Shown here: positions 46,903 to 56,180 of the stretch, one piece after another | Numbering within the stretch: position 1 is the first letter of the stretch | Layout: each line of letters begins with the position of its first letter | NCBI GenBank assembly: GCA_947456305.1 | Contig: CANGPN010000002.1 | Location: 62,001-126,000 of the forward strand | Length of the DNA: 64,000 nucleotides | Source of the DNA: Comamonadaceae bacterium | GTDB taxonomy: Bacteria; Pseudomonadota; Gammaproteobacteria; Burkholderiales; Burkholderiaceae_C | Reading direction: 5' to 3' | Program-made: the position numbers and the translations under genes | The notes under the pieces: generated by a model | Database searches by the model: none | What the model was told of the DNA's origin: nothing | What the model saw: the letters and a program-made list of their open reading frames with translations, nothing else

Positions 46903-49900
46903 TTAATGATGAGTCCAGTCCTCTCCCAGAACTTGAGCTTGGGCTAAGACCAACTCCACAGCCACCTCGGCTTGATCGGGGGGATATTTGTATTTCTTCA
47001 AAATTCTTTTCACCATTAAGCGCAGCTTAGCTCGCACGCTTTCGCGCTCTGACCAGTCTACTGTCAGGTTTTCGCGCAAGCTTTGGGTCAGCTCTTGAGC
47101 GATCTTCTTGAGCGTTTCGTCCTGCAACTCTCGCACCGCTGACTCGTTGTTCGCCAGTGCGTCGTAAAACTTTACCTCGTCCTCGCGCAGGCCCAGCGCT
47201 TCACCACGGTTTGCCGCTTCCCGGAACTTCTTCGCCATGGCGATCAGCTCCTCCATCACCTGCGCGGTTTCGATACTGCGGTTTTGGTAACGGCGGATCA
47301 CATCCGCCAGCATGTCGCTGAACTTGCGGTCTTGAACCACATTGCTTGAAAAGCGGCTTTTGATCTCGCCTTGCAACAAACGCTCCAGCAACTCTACCGC
47401 CAAATTTTTCTCCGGTAGGTTGTGCACTTGAGCCAAAAATTCGTCATCCAACAAACCAATATTGGGTTTGTCCAAGCCCACCGCCGCGAAAATGTCCACC
47501 ACCTCGCCAGACACCACCGCAGTGTTGATGATTTGGCGAATCGCCAATTCACGCTCTTCGTTGGTCTTGCGTTGGGCACTGGCTTCGCGTTTGGTCAGGA
47601 TTACCTTGACCGCTTGCATGAAGGCTACCTCGTCGCGGTGATCCTTGGCTTCTGGCAAAGTGCAGCACAAGCTGAACGCATGGCTCATGGCCAGTGCATG
47701 GTCAGCAAAGCGCTTTTTGCCATCTCGTTCTTTGTCTGATTGAAGGCCCAACACATGGTTAGCAGCCCCCGCCAGGGTTTTGTGGCCACCTGTCAAAAAG
47801 CCCGAATAGTCAAAGCCATACAACATGGCCCGCAGCACATCAAGCTTTTCCAACATCACGGCCAATGCTTCGCGGGCGTCCACCGTGGGCTTGCCCCTGC
47901 CTTTGCTGGCGGTGTACTCCTTCATCGCGGCTTTGAGGTCTTCGCCAATGCCGATGTAGTCCACTACCAGGCCGCCTTGCTTGTCCTTGAACACACGGTT
48001 CACACGGGCGATGGCTTGCATTAGGTTGTGGCCCTTCATGGGCTTGTCCACATACAGTGTGTGTACGCACGGCGCATCAAAACCAGTCAACCACATATCT
48101 CGCACGATCACCAGCTTGAGCGGGTCTGCCGGATCCTTAAAGCGCTTTTCCAAACGCTTCTTGGTTTGGCTGCTGTAAACATGGGGGCGCAGCAAAGCTT
48201 TGTCGCTCGCACTACCGGTCATGACGATCTTTATGGCACCATGCTCGGGGTCATCGCTGTGCCAGTCGGGGCGCATACGGGTGATTTCGTTGTATAGATG
48301 TACGCAAATCTCGCGGCTCATGGCCACCACCATGGCCTTGCCGTCTTGGGCGTTGTTGCGTTCTTCGAAATGCGCCACCAAGTCTGCTGCGACGCTGGCA
48401 ATGCGAGGCTCTGCACCCACTACTTTTTCCAATGCGGCCCAATGACTCTTGAGCTTGGCTTGCTGGCTCTCTTCTTCATCCTCCGTCAGTTCGTCCACCT
48501 CGTTGTCAAGCTGACTGAGTTCGTTGTCGTTCAAGCCTAGCTTGGCCAAGCGGCTTTCGTAATAAATGGCGACCGTAGCCCCGTCTTCTTGAGCCTGCTG
48601 CATGTCATACACATGGATGTAATCGCCAAACACCGAGCGCGTATCGCGGTCGGTGCTGCTGACAGGCGTTCCTGTGAATGCTACAAAGGTGGCGTTAGGC
48701 AACGCATCCCGTAGATGTTGTGCATACCCGGCTTGGTATCTGATGGTGTCTCCGGGGGGCGCAAATTCGGCAGGGCTGGCCACACTTTTACCGTCGCCTG
48801 TGACCAATGCGGTGGGTGGGTTTGATAAATCTTTGACTTTGCGCGATTTCAACTTCGCTTCAAAACCATATTGCGTGCGATGTGCCTCATCGGCCATCAC
48901 CACAATGTTGCGACGCCGGGACAAGATCGGAAAAACGTCTTCGTCTTCACCCGGCATGAACTTTTGAATAGTGGCAAAGATGATGCCGCCAGAAGGGCGG
49001 TTGTCCAGCAACTCGCGCAATCGTTGGCGCGTGGTGGCTTGCTGGGGTTGTTCGCGCAGCAGGTCTTGGCTCAGGCTGAACACACCCAGCAACTGTCCAT
49101 CAAGGTCATTGCGGTCGGTGATGACCACGATGGTCGGGTTCTCCATTCGGGGCTCTTGCATCACACGGGCCGCAAAGCAAGTCATGGTGATGCTCTTGCC
49201 ACTTCCCTGCGTGTGCCAGACAACGCCACCTTTGCCACGACGCGTGGCTTCATCGGTGCTGGCTGCGGTGACGACGTGCTCTACCGCTGCTCGCACGGCG
49301 TGAAACTGGTGATATCCCGCCACTTTTTTGATCAAGGTGCCATCGTCTTCAAATAGAACGAAGTAGCGCAGGTAATCCAGCAGATAAGCCGGGGCCAGCA
49401 CACCACGGACCAAGGTTTCCAGTTCTTGGAATTTACCCAATGGATCCAGTGCTATGCCATCAATCGTTCGCCACTGCATGAAGCGTTCGGCATTGGCCGA
49501 CAGTGACCCCATGCGCGCCTCGGTGCCGTCGGAAATAACCAGTACCTCGTTGAAGGTGAACACATCGGCAATCTGAGCTTTGTAGGTCTGAATCTGGTCG
49601 TAAGCCTTCCAGATGTCGGCATTCAGATCGGCAGGGTTCTTGAGTTCAATCAGCACCAGCGGCAAACCGTTGATAAACAAAATGATGTCGGGCCTGCGCG
49701 TGTGGCGCGGCCCCTTGATGGTGAACTGCTGCACCGCCAGCCATTCGTTGGCTGTGATGTTGTGCCAATCGACCAAGCGCACAAAGTCGCCCCGCGTCTC
49801 GCCGTCCTTTTGATACTGCACCGGCACACCCGCCACCAACAAACGGTGAAACGCCCGATTACCCGATAGCAGTGCAGGCTGCCCCAAATCCAGCACTTGT

Positions 49901-50106
49901 TTGAACGCGTCTTCGCGGGCCGCGGCAGGCACCGTGGGGTTCAGCCGGTCAATGGCCGCACGCAAACTTACGGTCAACACCACCTCACGGGTGCTGGCAC
50001 GCTCTAGGCGCGGGTCCAAGTGGTCCAGGTCACGGGCGTTGAGTGGCGTGTAGCCAACCGAGGCCAGCCAGCCAAGGGCTTCTTGTTCGAGTTGGTCTTC
50101 GGTCAT
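46903..50106 (-). CDS. hsdR: Type I restriction endonuclease subunit R
   Basis: A 1067-residue HsdR, apparently intact. The N-terminal nuclease domain has the PD-(D/E)xK pattern in [20 protein letters not shown] (about residues 137-156). The translocase has Walker [12 protein letters not shown] near 297-307, [11 protein letters not shown], the DEAH-type box [10 protein letters not shown] and TGFDAP. A C-terminal helical region for HsdM contact follows. On its own it cannot find a target; it needs HsdM and HsdS. Here hsdM carries a nonsense codon and hsdS is absent, so its present role is unclear. Confidence 0.93.
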   Translation of the reverse strand: MTEDQLEQEALGWLASVGYTPLNARDLDHLDPRLERASTREVVLTVSLRAAIDRLNPTVPAAAREDAFKQVLDLGQPALLSGNRAFHRLLVAGVPVQYQKDGETRGDFVRLVDWHNITANEWLAVQQFTIKGPRHTRRPDIILFINGLPLVLIELKNPADLNADIWKAYDQIQTYKAQIADVFTFNEVLVISDGTEARMGSLSANAERFMQWRTIDGIALDPLGKFQELETLVRGVLAPAYLLDYLRYFVLFEDDGTLIKKVAGYHQFHAVRAAVEHVVTAASTDEATRRGKGGVVWHTQGSGKSITMTCFAARVMQEPRMENPTIVVITDRNDLDGQLLGVFSLSQDLLREQPQQATTRQRLRELLDNRPSGGIIFATIQKFMPGEDEDVFPILSRRRNIVVMADEAHRTQYGFEAKLKSRKVKDLSNPPTALVTGDGKSVASPAEFAPPGDTIRYQAGYAQHLRDALPNATFVAFTGTPVSSTDRDTRSVFGDYIHVYDMQQAQEDGATVAIYYESRLAKLGLNDNELSQLDNEVDELTEDEEESQQAKLKSHWAALEKVVGAEPRIASVAADLVAHFEERNNAQDGKAMVVAMSREICVHLYNEITRMRPDWHSDDPEHGAIKIVMTGSASDKALLRPHVYSSQTKKRLEKRFKDPADPLKLVIVRDMWLTGFDAPCVHTLYVDKPMKGHNLMQAIARVNRVFKDKQGGLVVDYIGIGEDLKAAMKEYTASKGRGKPTVDAREALAVMLEKLDVLRAMLYGFDYSGFLTGGHKTLAGAANHVLGLQSDKERDGKKRFADHALAMSHAFSLCCTLPEAKDHRDEVAFMQAVKVILTKREASAQRKTNEERELAIRQIINTAVVSGEVVDIFAAVGLDKPNIGLLDDEFLAQVHNLPEKNLAVELLERLLQGEIKSRFSSNVVQDRKFSDMLADVIRRYQNRSIETAQVMEELIAMAKKFREAANRGEALGLREDEVKFYDALANNESAVRELQDETLKKIAQELTQSLRENLTVDWSERESVRAKLRLMVKRILKKYKYPPDQAEVAVELVLAQAQVLGEDWTHH

Positions 50107-50383
50107 ATGCTCAAAAAATCGAGTTTTCTATACATATCCGTACCAACGTACATAGAAAACGTCACATTTAATCTTTCAAAGTTTGAAGAATAACCGTTTA
50201 TCGCTGAATTGCTCTAAAATCGATTCACGCCGTGACTGCGCCGATAACAGCAGGATTGAGGGCAACCTCAACACGGCGCCCTCTTCTATCAGTGGTGTTA
50301 CTTTTAACATCACCAGCCTTTCGGAAACTTCACCACCCCATAGCCCTCGATCTTGCCAGCAGGCGAAGATCTAAAAGCGCTGG
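50107..50383. other. Intergenic remnant between truncated DUF1016 gene and hsdR
   Basis: AT-rich toward hsdR. No intact gene. On the minus strand one frame just after the DUF1016 truncation reads ITSAFRSSPAGKIEGYG and then VVKFPKGW before a stop, which could be a scrap of the missing neighbour (for example an hsdS end), but this is too short to assign. Confidence 0.4.
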
Positions 50384-50944
50384 TTATTTGATCCGCAAAT
50401 CGCCTATCAGTCGTGCTGAATGCTCTGTAAACAGCGCCAGGGTTTGTGCAAAGTTGGTGATGGCGCGGCCTTCGCGCTGCCACAGGCCGCTTTCTATTTG
50501 GTGCGTGAGCACACTGCGGCTCCAGCCGTGGGCCTGGGTTTGCTGGACGTAATAAAGGGCTTCGTCGGGCTCTTTGCACTTGGACAGGATGGCCAGGTTG
50601 TGCCCCCACGGAATGGCGGTCAATTGGGCAACAAGCTGTTGCCCAATTGACGCGGCTTGCCAAAACGCACGCCACTGCCGGATGTATTTCAGATTGCGCT
50701 CGGAAAACCCTTTCACCTCGGGGAACTCACGCATCAGGTCCGCACTGAGCTGGGTCAAAAAACCCTGCCCCCACGCCACGGTGCTCTGGCGGGCTACGAT
50801 GTCTGCGCCCAGATCCCAATAGAACGCCAGTACGGCAGAGTTAACCGCCACGGCCGCCTTGAGCTGCACCTGCCGAAAGCGCCCCTTGAGGTCTGCCAGC
50901 CACTGGCGGTACTCGGGGCTTGTGGCTGAAAGCTCAGAACTCAT
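50384..50944 (-). pseudogene. DUF1016 (YhcG-like) gene, N-terminal domain only
   Basis: A 186-residue protein matching the DUF1016 N-terminal domain: LNSAVLAFYWDLG-like NSAVLAFYWDLGADIV, GFSERNLKYIRQWR, AIPWGHNLAILSK and QIESGLWQREGRAITNF. Full-length YhcG proteins have about 340-370 residues and a C-terminal PD-(D/E)xK nuclease domain; here the sequence leaves the family consensus after ITNF and stops. I therefore treat it as truncated. It overlaps the hsdM end by 11 bases, a common position for this gene in type I restriction loci. A functional short form cannot be excluded. Confidence 0.7.
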
Positions 50945-52478
50945 ACCCCAGCCCCCCCAGCTTCTGGCGAATCAGCGTGTCCAGCTCTGCGCCCTTGGCC
51001 ATTTGCTCGCCCAGTTTGGCGGTGAGTGTTTGCATCTTGTTGGCAAAGGCTTCGTCGTCATCTTCCACTTCTTCTGCGCCCACGTAGCGACCGGGGGTGA
51101 GCACATGGCCGTGCTGGGCAATCTCGGCCAACGGGACGCTTCGGCAAAAGCCTGCAATGTCTTGATAGTCACCCGTGCCTGATCGCCACGCGGCCACGGT
51201 TTGGCTGATGCGGGCTATCACTTCGTCGGTCAGCTCGCTTTGCACGCGGCTGATCATGGTGGCAAGTTTCCGGGCGTCGATGAACAGCACTTCGCCCTTG
51301 CGCTTTTTCTGTTTGGCCAGGAACCACAAGCACGCGGGGATTTGCGTGTTGAAAAACAGCTGGCCGGGCAGGGCCACCATCACTTCCACCACATCGGCAT
51401 CCACCATCGCAGCGCGGATTTGGCCTTCGCTGTTTTGGCTGCTGCTCATGCTGCCGTTGGCCAGCACAATGCCGGCCCTACCTGTGGGCTTGAGGTGGTG
51501 CAGGATGTGTTGTAGCCAAGCGTAATTGGCGTTGCCTTGCGGTGGCGTGCCATAGACCCAGCGTGCGTCGCCATCCAGGCTGGCGTGCCACCAGTCGCTG
51601 ATGTTGAAGGGCGGATTGGCCAAGCAGTAGTCGGCCCGCAGGTCGGGGTGTTGGTTGCGGGTGAAGGTGTCGGCGGGTTCTTTGCCCAGGTTGTAGTCCA
51701 TGCCCCGAATCACCAGGTTCATGGCCGCCAGGCGTCAAGTGGTGGGGTTGGCCTCTTGGCCGTAGATGGACACATCGCCCAGCTTGCCGCCGTGGTCTTC
51801 GATGAACTTTTCAGACTGCACGAACATGCCGCTGGACCCGCAACACTGGTCGTATATCTGGCCCTTGCTGGGTGAGAGCACGGCCACCAGTGTTTTGACA
51901 ATGCTGGCGGGCGTGTAGAACTGCCCGCCCCGCTTGCCTTCGGCGCTGGCGAACATGCCCAAGAAATATTCGTACACCTGGCCCAAGATGTCGCGGGCTT
52001 TGGAGGGGTCGTCACCAAAGCCGATGGTGGAAATCAGGTTGACCAGCTCGCCTAGCTTGCCGTCGGGCAATTGGGCGCGGGCAAAGCGTTTGTCGAGGAT
52101 GCCTTTGAGCTTGGGGTTGTCGGCTTCAATCAGGCTAAGCGCGTCATCGATGCGTTTGCCAATGTCGGGCTGGGGCGCGGCGGCGCGCAGGGCTTCCCAA
52201 CGCGCACCTTCGGGCACCCAAAACACGTTTTCGCTGGTGTAGTAGTCGCGGTCTTCGAGTTCGGCAGCAATGTCCTGCGGCGAGGCATCACCAAAGTAAA
52301 GCTCGTCTTTGGGGTTTTGCAGGCGTTGGGTCAGCTCGGTTTGACGAGCTACAAAGGCGTCCGAGATGTATTTGACGAAGATGAGGCCGAGCACCAGGTG
52401 CTTGTATTCGGCGGCGTCCATGTTGGCGCGCAGCTTGTCGGCGGAGGCCCAGAGGGTTTTTTTGATGTCTACAATCAC
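50934..52478 (-). pseudogene. hsdM: Type I modification subunit gene hsdM with an in-frame nonsense codon
   Basis: The full frame has 514 codons. Codon 248 is TGA (51737-51735) where the family has TGG in GQEANPTTW; the frame then continues without a shift as RLAAMNLVIRGMDYN to 50934. The N-terminal piece (52478-51735) holds the HsdM helical domain and GGQFYTPASIV. The C-terminal piece (from ATG 51722) holds the adenine methylase motif ANPPFN. Motif I reads DQCCGSSGMF where HsdM has DPCCGSGGMF, two more changes at the SAM-binding loop. Two separate polypeptides could still be made, but function is doubtful. Confidence 0.88.
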
Positions 52479-52704
52479 GTTGAGTTATTTTAATGATTCA
52501 GTAAAAAAGAAGTTTTGCTTGATTTGGTAAGTTGATGTTCATAGCTCATTGTATGGTTATATAGCTTTTCAAGCCAATTTGACAACCCAGCGAGAATCGG
52601 CAATTTCTTCCATCTCGGATTCGATGATTTGTATATCTTCTTCCAATAAACATAATTCCAAACAACCTGTAGACACAACTGATCTGCCTTTTATTCGCCT
52701 TCGT

Positions 52705-54147
52705 TCAGTGGAACCTCAACACCCCATCCTCAAACCCGGCAAACCTTAACGCCAGCACATCCATCACATAGTTTTGATGCACCCGCCAAGGCGAGGCCGC
52801 GCCTTGCTTGGGCAGCAAGGCGCTGGCGCGTTGCACGTAGCCTGAAGTGAAATCCAAAAATGGCTGAGTGCTTTGCACGGGGTCGTGCTGAGGGTGGACA
52901 AACCGGTAGCCGCGTTTGTCCATGTACTTAAACAGCCTGCACACATAGCTGGCGGTCAAGTCGGCTTTCAATGTCCACGACGCATTCGTGTAACCGAAGG
53001 CCACAAACAGATTCGGCAAGCCCGAGAGCATCATGCCTTTGTAGGCCAGCGCATCGCCTGCAACAAACGGATTGCCATCCACATGAATGGCGACATCGGC
53101 CAGCACATTCAGTTGCAAACCGGTAGCGACAACAACGATATCTGCTGTCAATGATCTGCCGTCTTGCAAATAAATGCTGTCTGTATCAAAGCGATCAATC
53201 AGCCCGGTGACCACGCTCACTTTGCCTTGGCGTATGTGCTTGAACAAATCGCCATCAGGCACGGCACACACACGTTGGTCCCACGGTGCATAGCGCGGCG
53301 TGAAATGTGTCTTCACATCAAACTCGCGGCCCAGCGCTTTCTTCACCATGTGGATCAAATAATTTTTGAAAAACTGTGGTTTGCGTCTTGCCAGCTGAAA
53401 ATAAAAAATGCCTTGCAAAATATTGCGCCAGCGCACAAACCGGTAACCCAAGTAGAAAGGTAAAAACCGGTCCAGCCACACGCCCAGTTTTTCTTCTGCC
53501 GGGCGTGTCACCACATACGAGGGTGAGCGCTGCAACATGGTGACATGCGCCGCGTCTTTCGCCATCGCGGGCACGATGGTGACGGCTGTCGCGCCACTGC
53601 CAATCACCACCACGCGTTTGCCTGCATAAGTTAAACCTTCAGGCCAAAACTGCGGATACACCAAACTACCTTTGAAATCGCCTTGCCCTTCAAACTGCGG
53701 TTGATGCCCTTGCGCATAGCTGTAATAGCCGCCGCACATGTACAAAAATCGCGTTTCTTGCACGCGCGTGCTGCCGTCAGCCAGTTGCGCGGTGACGCGC
53801 CAGCAAGCGTGCTCGGAAGACCAATCCGCGCGGACCACGCGGTGCTGAAAATCAATCTGTTGCGACACGCCGGTATCAGTGGCGGCTTCGCGAATATAGG
53901 AGAGGATGGACGGGCCGTCGGCCATGGCTTGCGTGCCGCGCCACGGTTTGAATACATAGCCCAGCGTGTGCATGTCCGAGTCTGAACGCACGCCGGGGTA
54001 GCGAAAAATATCCCAAGTGCCGCCAATGGCGCTGCGGGCTTCCCAGATGCGCCAGCGTTTATCAGGACATTGTTTTTGCAGATGACGCGCCGCGCCTATG
54101 CCCGACAAACCTGCACCGATGATCAAAACATCCAGCATGTCATTCAT
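52705..54147 (-). CDS. FAD-dependent monooxygenase, Baeyer-Villiger type (EtaA-like)
   Basis: A 480-residue flavoprotein monooxygenase. The FAD motif GAGLSGIGAA is at about residues 11-20, the FRYPGVRSDSDMHTLGYVFKPW segment (key part RSDSDMHTLGY) follows, a BVMO-like fingerprint FKGSLVYPQFWPEG is near 155-168, and the NADPH motif GSGATAVTIVPAM near 181-193. Relatives such as EtaA oxidise ketones and thioamides. Substrate unknown. It lies downstream of arfB on the same strand with 27 bases between, and follows the restriction locus. Confidence 0.87.
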   Translation of the reverse strand: MNDMLDVLIIGAGLSGIGAARHLQKQCPDKRWRIWEARSAIGGTWDIFRYPGVRSDSDMHTLGYVFKPWRGTQAMADGPSILSYIREAATDTGVSQQIDFQHRVVRADWSSEHACWRVTAQLADGSTRVQETRFLYMCGGYYSYAQGHQPQFEGQGDFKGSLVYPQFWPEGLTYAGKRVVVIGSGATAVTIVPAMAKDAAHVTMLQRSPSYVVTRPAEEKLGVWLDRFLPFYLGYRFVRWRNILQGIFYFQLARRKPQFFKNYLIHMVKKALGREFDVKTHFTPRYAPWDQRVCAVPDGDLFKHIRQGKVSVVTGLIDRFDTDSIYLQDGRSLTADIVVVATGLQLNVLADVAIHVDGNPFVAGDALAYKGMMLSGLPNLFVAFGYTNASWTLKADLTASYVCRLFKYMDKRGYRFVHPQHDPVQSTQPFLDFTSGYVQRASALLPKQGAASPWRVHQNYVMDVLALRFAGFEDGVLRFH

Positions 54148-54174
54148 TTAAAGAAGCCCCAAAGTCATGTGACA

Positions 54175-54582
54175 TCAGTCAGTGACTTTGCCGCGCAAGG
54201 CCTTGGTCTGGCCGCGCAACACTTTGCTGTCCACGCGCTGCATGCGTGCGCTGAACGAGGGCTTGGTGGCATGCCGTGGCTTCACCGGTTTGGCCGCGAT
54301 GGCCACCAACTCGTGCAAACGCGCCATCGCATCTATGCGGTTACCTTCCTGGCTGCGCGAGCTTTGCGCTTTGATGACGACCACGCCGTCAGCCGTGATG
54401 CGCTGGTCTGACAGGGCCAGCAATTTGTCTTTTACCTCGTCCGGTAACGATGACGCGCGTATGTCAAAACGCAAATGCACCGCGCTCGACACTTTGTTCA
54501 CATGCTGACCGCCCGCGCCCTGTGCGCGAATCGCGCTCAGTTCAACTTCGTGGTCGGGGATGGTGAAGACGGGGGTGATCAT
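54175..54582 (-). CDS. arfB: Alternative ribosome-rescue factor ArfB (peptidyl-tRNA hydrolase)
   Basis: A 135-residue class I release-factor-like protein without codon recognition. The catalytic GGQ is at residues 24-26 in GAGGQHVNKVSSAVHLRFD (key part GGQHVNKV), and the basic C-terminal tail (RKPSF-, KALRGKVTD-type, rich in Arg and Lys) enters the mRNA channel of stalled ribosomes. Length is normal for ArfB/YaeJ. It lies 13 bases after the exonuclease gene. Confidence 0.93.
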   Translation of the reverse strand: MITPVFTIPDHEVELSAIRAQGAGGQHVNKVSSAVHLRFDIRASSLPDEVKDKLLALSDQRITADGVVVIKAQSSRSQEGNRIDAMARLHELVAIAAKPVKPRHATKPSFSARMQRVDSKVLRGQTKALRGKVTD

Positions 54583-54595
54583 GCAAGCAAGTGCA

Positions 54596-55387
54596 TCACA
54601 AACTCATGTCATAACTGACGGTGATGGGCGCATGGTCAGAAAACTTTTCGTCTTTGTAAATAGACACTGAGCGCGCGGTCTCGGCCAAGGCCGGTGTGGC
54701 CAAGTGGTAATCCAAACGCCAACCCACGTTGTTTGCATACGCTTGGCCGCGGTTGCTCCACCATGTATAGCAAGCATCGGTGGTGTCAGGGTGAAGTTGT
54801 CGGTACACATCGACCATGCCGCCGTCGGTCAACAGCGTGCTCATCCATGCGCGTTCTTCAGGCAAAAAGCCGCTGTTCTTTTGGTTGCTGCGCCAGTTTT
54901 TCAAATCAATCTGTTGATGCGCGATATTGATGTCGCCGCAAAGTATGAGTTCGCGGCCTTTTTTCAATGCCATGAGGTGCGGGTAAATCACATCCAGAAA
55001 ACGGAATTTTGCTTCTTGACGTTCCGGGCCGGAGGCGCCGCTGGGGAAATAACTGCTGATCAACGACAGTTTGCGCTTAGGCGTGTCAAAGCGCAGTTCA
55101 ATGTAACGGCCCTCTGCGTCGAATTCGCCGCCATCAAAACCTTGGATCACATGGCTGGGCTCATGGCGGGTGTACATGCCGACACCGGCATAGCCTTTTT
55201 TCTCGGCGCAATGGAAATAGCCCGAGAGGCCCGCCAAGGTTTCGAACTTACCGACCAGATCGGGTTCTTGTGCTTTGACTTCCTGCACACACATACAATC
55301 CGGCGAAGCTTTTGTAAGCCAGTTTTCCAGCCCTTTGCTGCTGGCGGAACGTATACCGTTCAGGTTGAGGCTGGTGAGTTTGAACAA
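54596..55387 (-). CDS. xth: Exodeoxyribonuclease III (AP endonuclease)
   Basis: A 263-residue EEP-fold nuclease for abasic-site repair. Evidence is LTSLNLNGIRSA at the N-terminus, CVQEVKAQE (metal Glu), YFPSG, LCGDINIAHQQIDLKN (Asp and Asn) and a C-terminal FSDHAPITV with the catalytic Asp-His. I prefer a TTG start at 55387 because GGGGGA lies just upstream and the family begins there; an ATG at 55399 is possible and would share its CATG with the pyrE start. The gene is divergent from pyrE with almost no space. Confidence 0.9.
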   Translation of the reverse strand: MFKLTSLNLNGIRSASSKGLENWLTKASPDCMCVQEVKAQEPDLVGKFETLAGLSGYFHCAEKKGYAGVGMYTRHEPSHVIQGFDGGEFDAEGRYIELRFDTPKRKLSLISSYFPSGASGPERQEAKFRFLDVIYPHLMALKKGRELILCGDINIAHQQIDLKNWRSNQKNSGFLPEERAWMSTLLTDGGMVDVYRQLHPDTTDACYTWWSNRGQAYANNVGWRLDYHLATPALAETARSVSIYKDEKFSDHAPITVSYDMSL

Positions 55388-55397
55388 GGAATCCCCC

Positions 55398-56096
55398 ATG
55401 TCGTTGCCATCCATGCCAGACCACACGCTGGCACAAGCGTTTATTCAATTCTCGCTGGAATCGGGCGTGCTGAAATTTGGCAGCTTTAAAACCAAGGCCG
55501 GGCGCATGTCGCCCTATTTTTTCAACGCCGGTTTGTTCGATGACGGCGCCAAACTCAGCCGACTTGCCGGTTATTACGCGCAGGCCTTGGTGCAATCCGG
55601 TTTGCAGTTCGACATGATTTTCGGCCCGGCCTACAAAGGCATTCCGTTGGGTGCTGCGGTGGCGATTGAATTGGCGCGCATGGGACACAACTACCCGTTT
55701 GCCTACAACCGCAAAGAAGCCAAGGACCACGGCGAGGGCGGCACCTTGGTGGGTGCGCCGCTCAAAGGCCGGGTGTTGATCGTTGACGATGTGATGAGCG
55801 CGGGTACGGCGGTGCGTGAATCCATCGCCTTGATACAAAACGCCGGGGCTACGGCCTACGGCGTTGCAATTGCGCTGGATCGTCAGGAAATGGCCACCGA
55901 GGTGGCGGCGGATGGCAAGGTCAAAGATGTGGCGCACAGCGCGGTGCAGTACGTGCGAGAAACATTAGGGCTGAAAGTCTGTGCCTTGGCGCAACTCAGT
56001 GATTTGTTGGTTTATTTGGGCACACAGTCCGCTAACGACATGGCTCAGCATTTACCCGCGGTACAAGCTTATCGGGACCGTTACGGCGTGACTTAA
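55398..56096 (+). CDS. pyrE: Orotate phosphoribosyltransferase
   Basis: A 232-residue enzyme of UMP synthesis that joins orotate and PRPP. Evidence is FGSFKTKAGRMSPYFFNAG near residues 24-42 (key part LKFGSFKTKAGR), MIFGPAYKGIPLG, AYNRKEAKDHGEGG and the PRPP motif VLIVDDVMSAGTA near 127-139. The ATG at 55398 is preceded by AAGGA. A longer open frame upstream is antisense to xth and is not used. Confidence 0.94.
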   Translation: MSLPSMPDHTLAQAFIQFSLESGVLKFGSFKTKAGRMSPYFFNAGLFDDGAKLSRLAGYYAQALVQSGLQFDMIFGPAYKGIPLGAAVAIELARMGHNYPFAYNRKEAKDHGEGGTLVGAPLKGRVLIVDDVMSAGTAVRESIALIQNAGATAYGVAIALDRQEMATEVAADGKVKDVAHSAVQYVRETLGLKVCALAQLSDLLVYLGTQSANDMAQHLPAVQAYRDRYGVT

Positions 56097-56180
56097 CCGG
56101 TTAACACAAGGGACAGCCCGACTGACAGAAGTCTTTTTGAACGGCTAAACTGACCGCTCACTGACAGAGTTGGAGTAAAC

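Noticed and set aside
52490-52678. 62-codon minus-strand open frame upstream of hsdM
   Set aside because: AT-rich intergenic DNA gives such frames by chance; no recognisable domain.
52700-52730. Sequence GTGGAACCTCAACACCCCAT resembling the dispersed palindrome
   Set aside because: It lacks the TAATTG ends and lies within the coding end of the monooxygenase gene.
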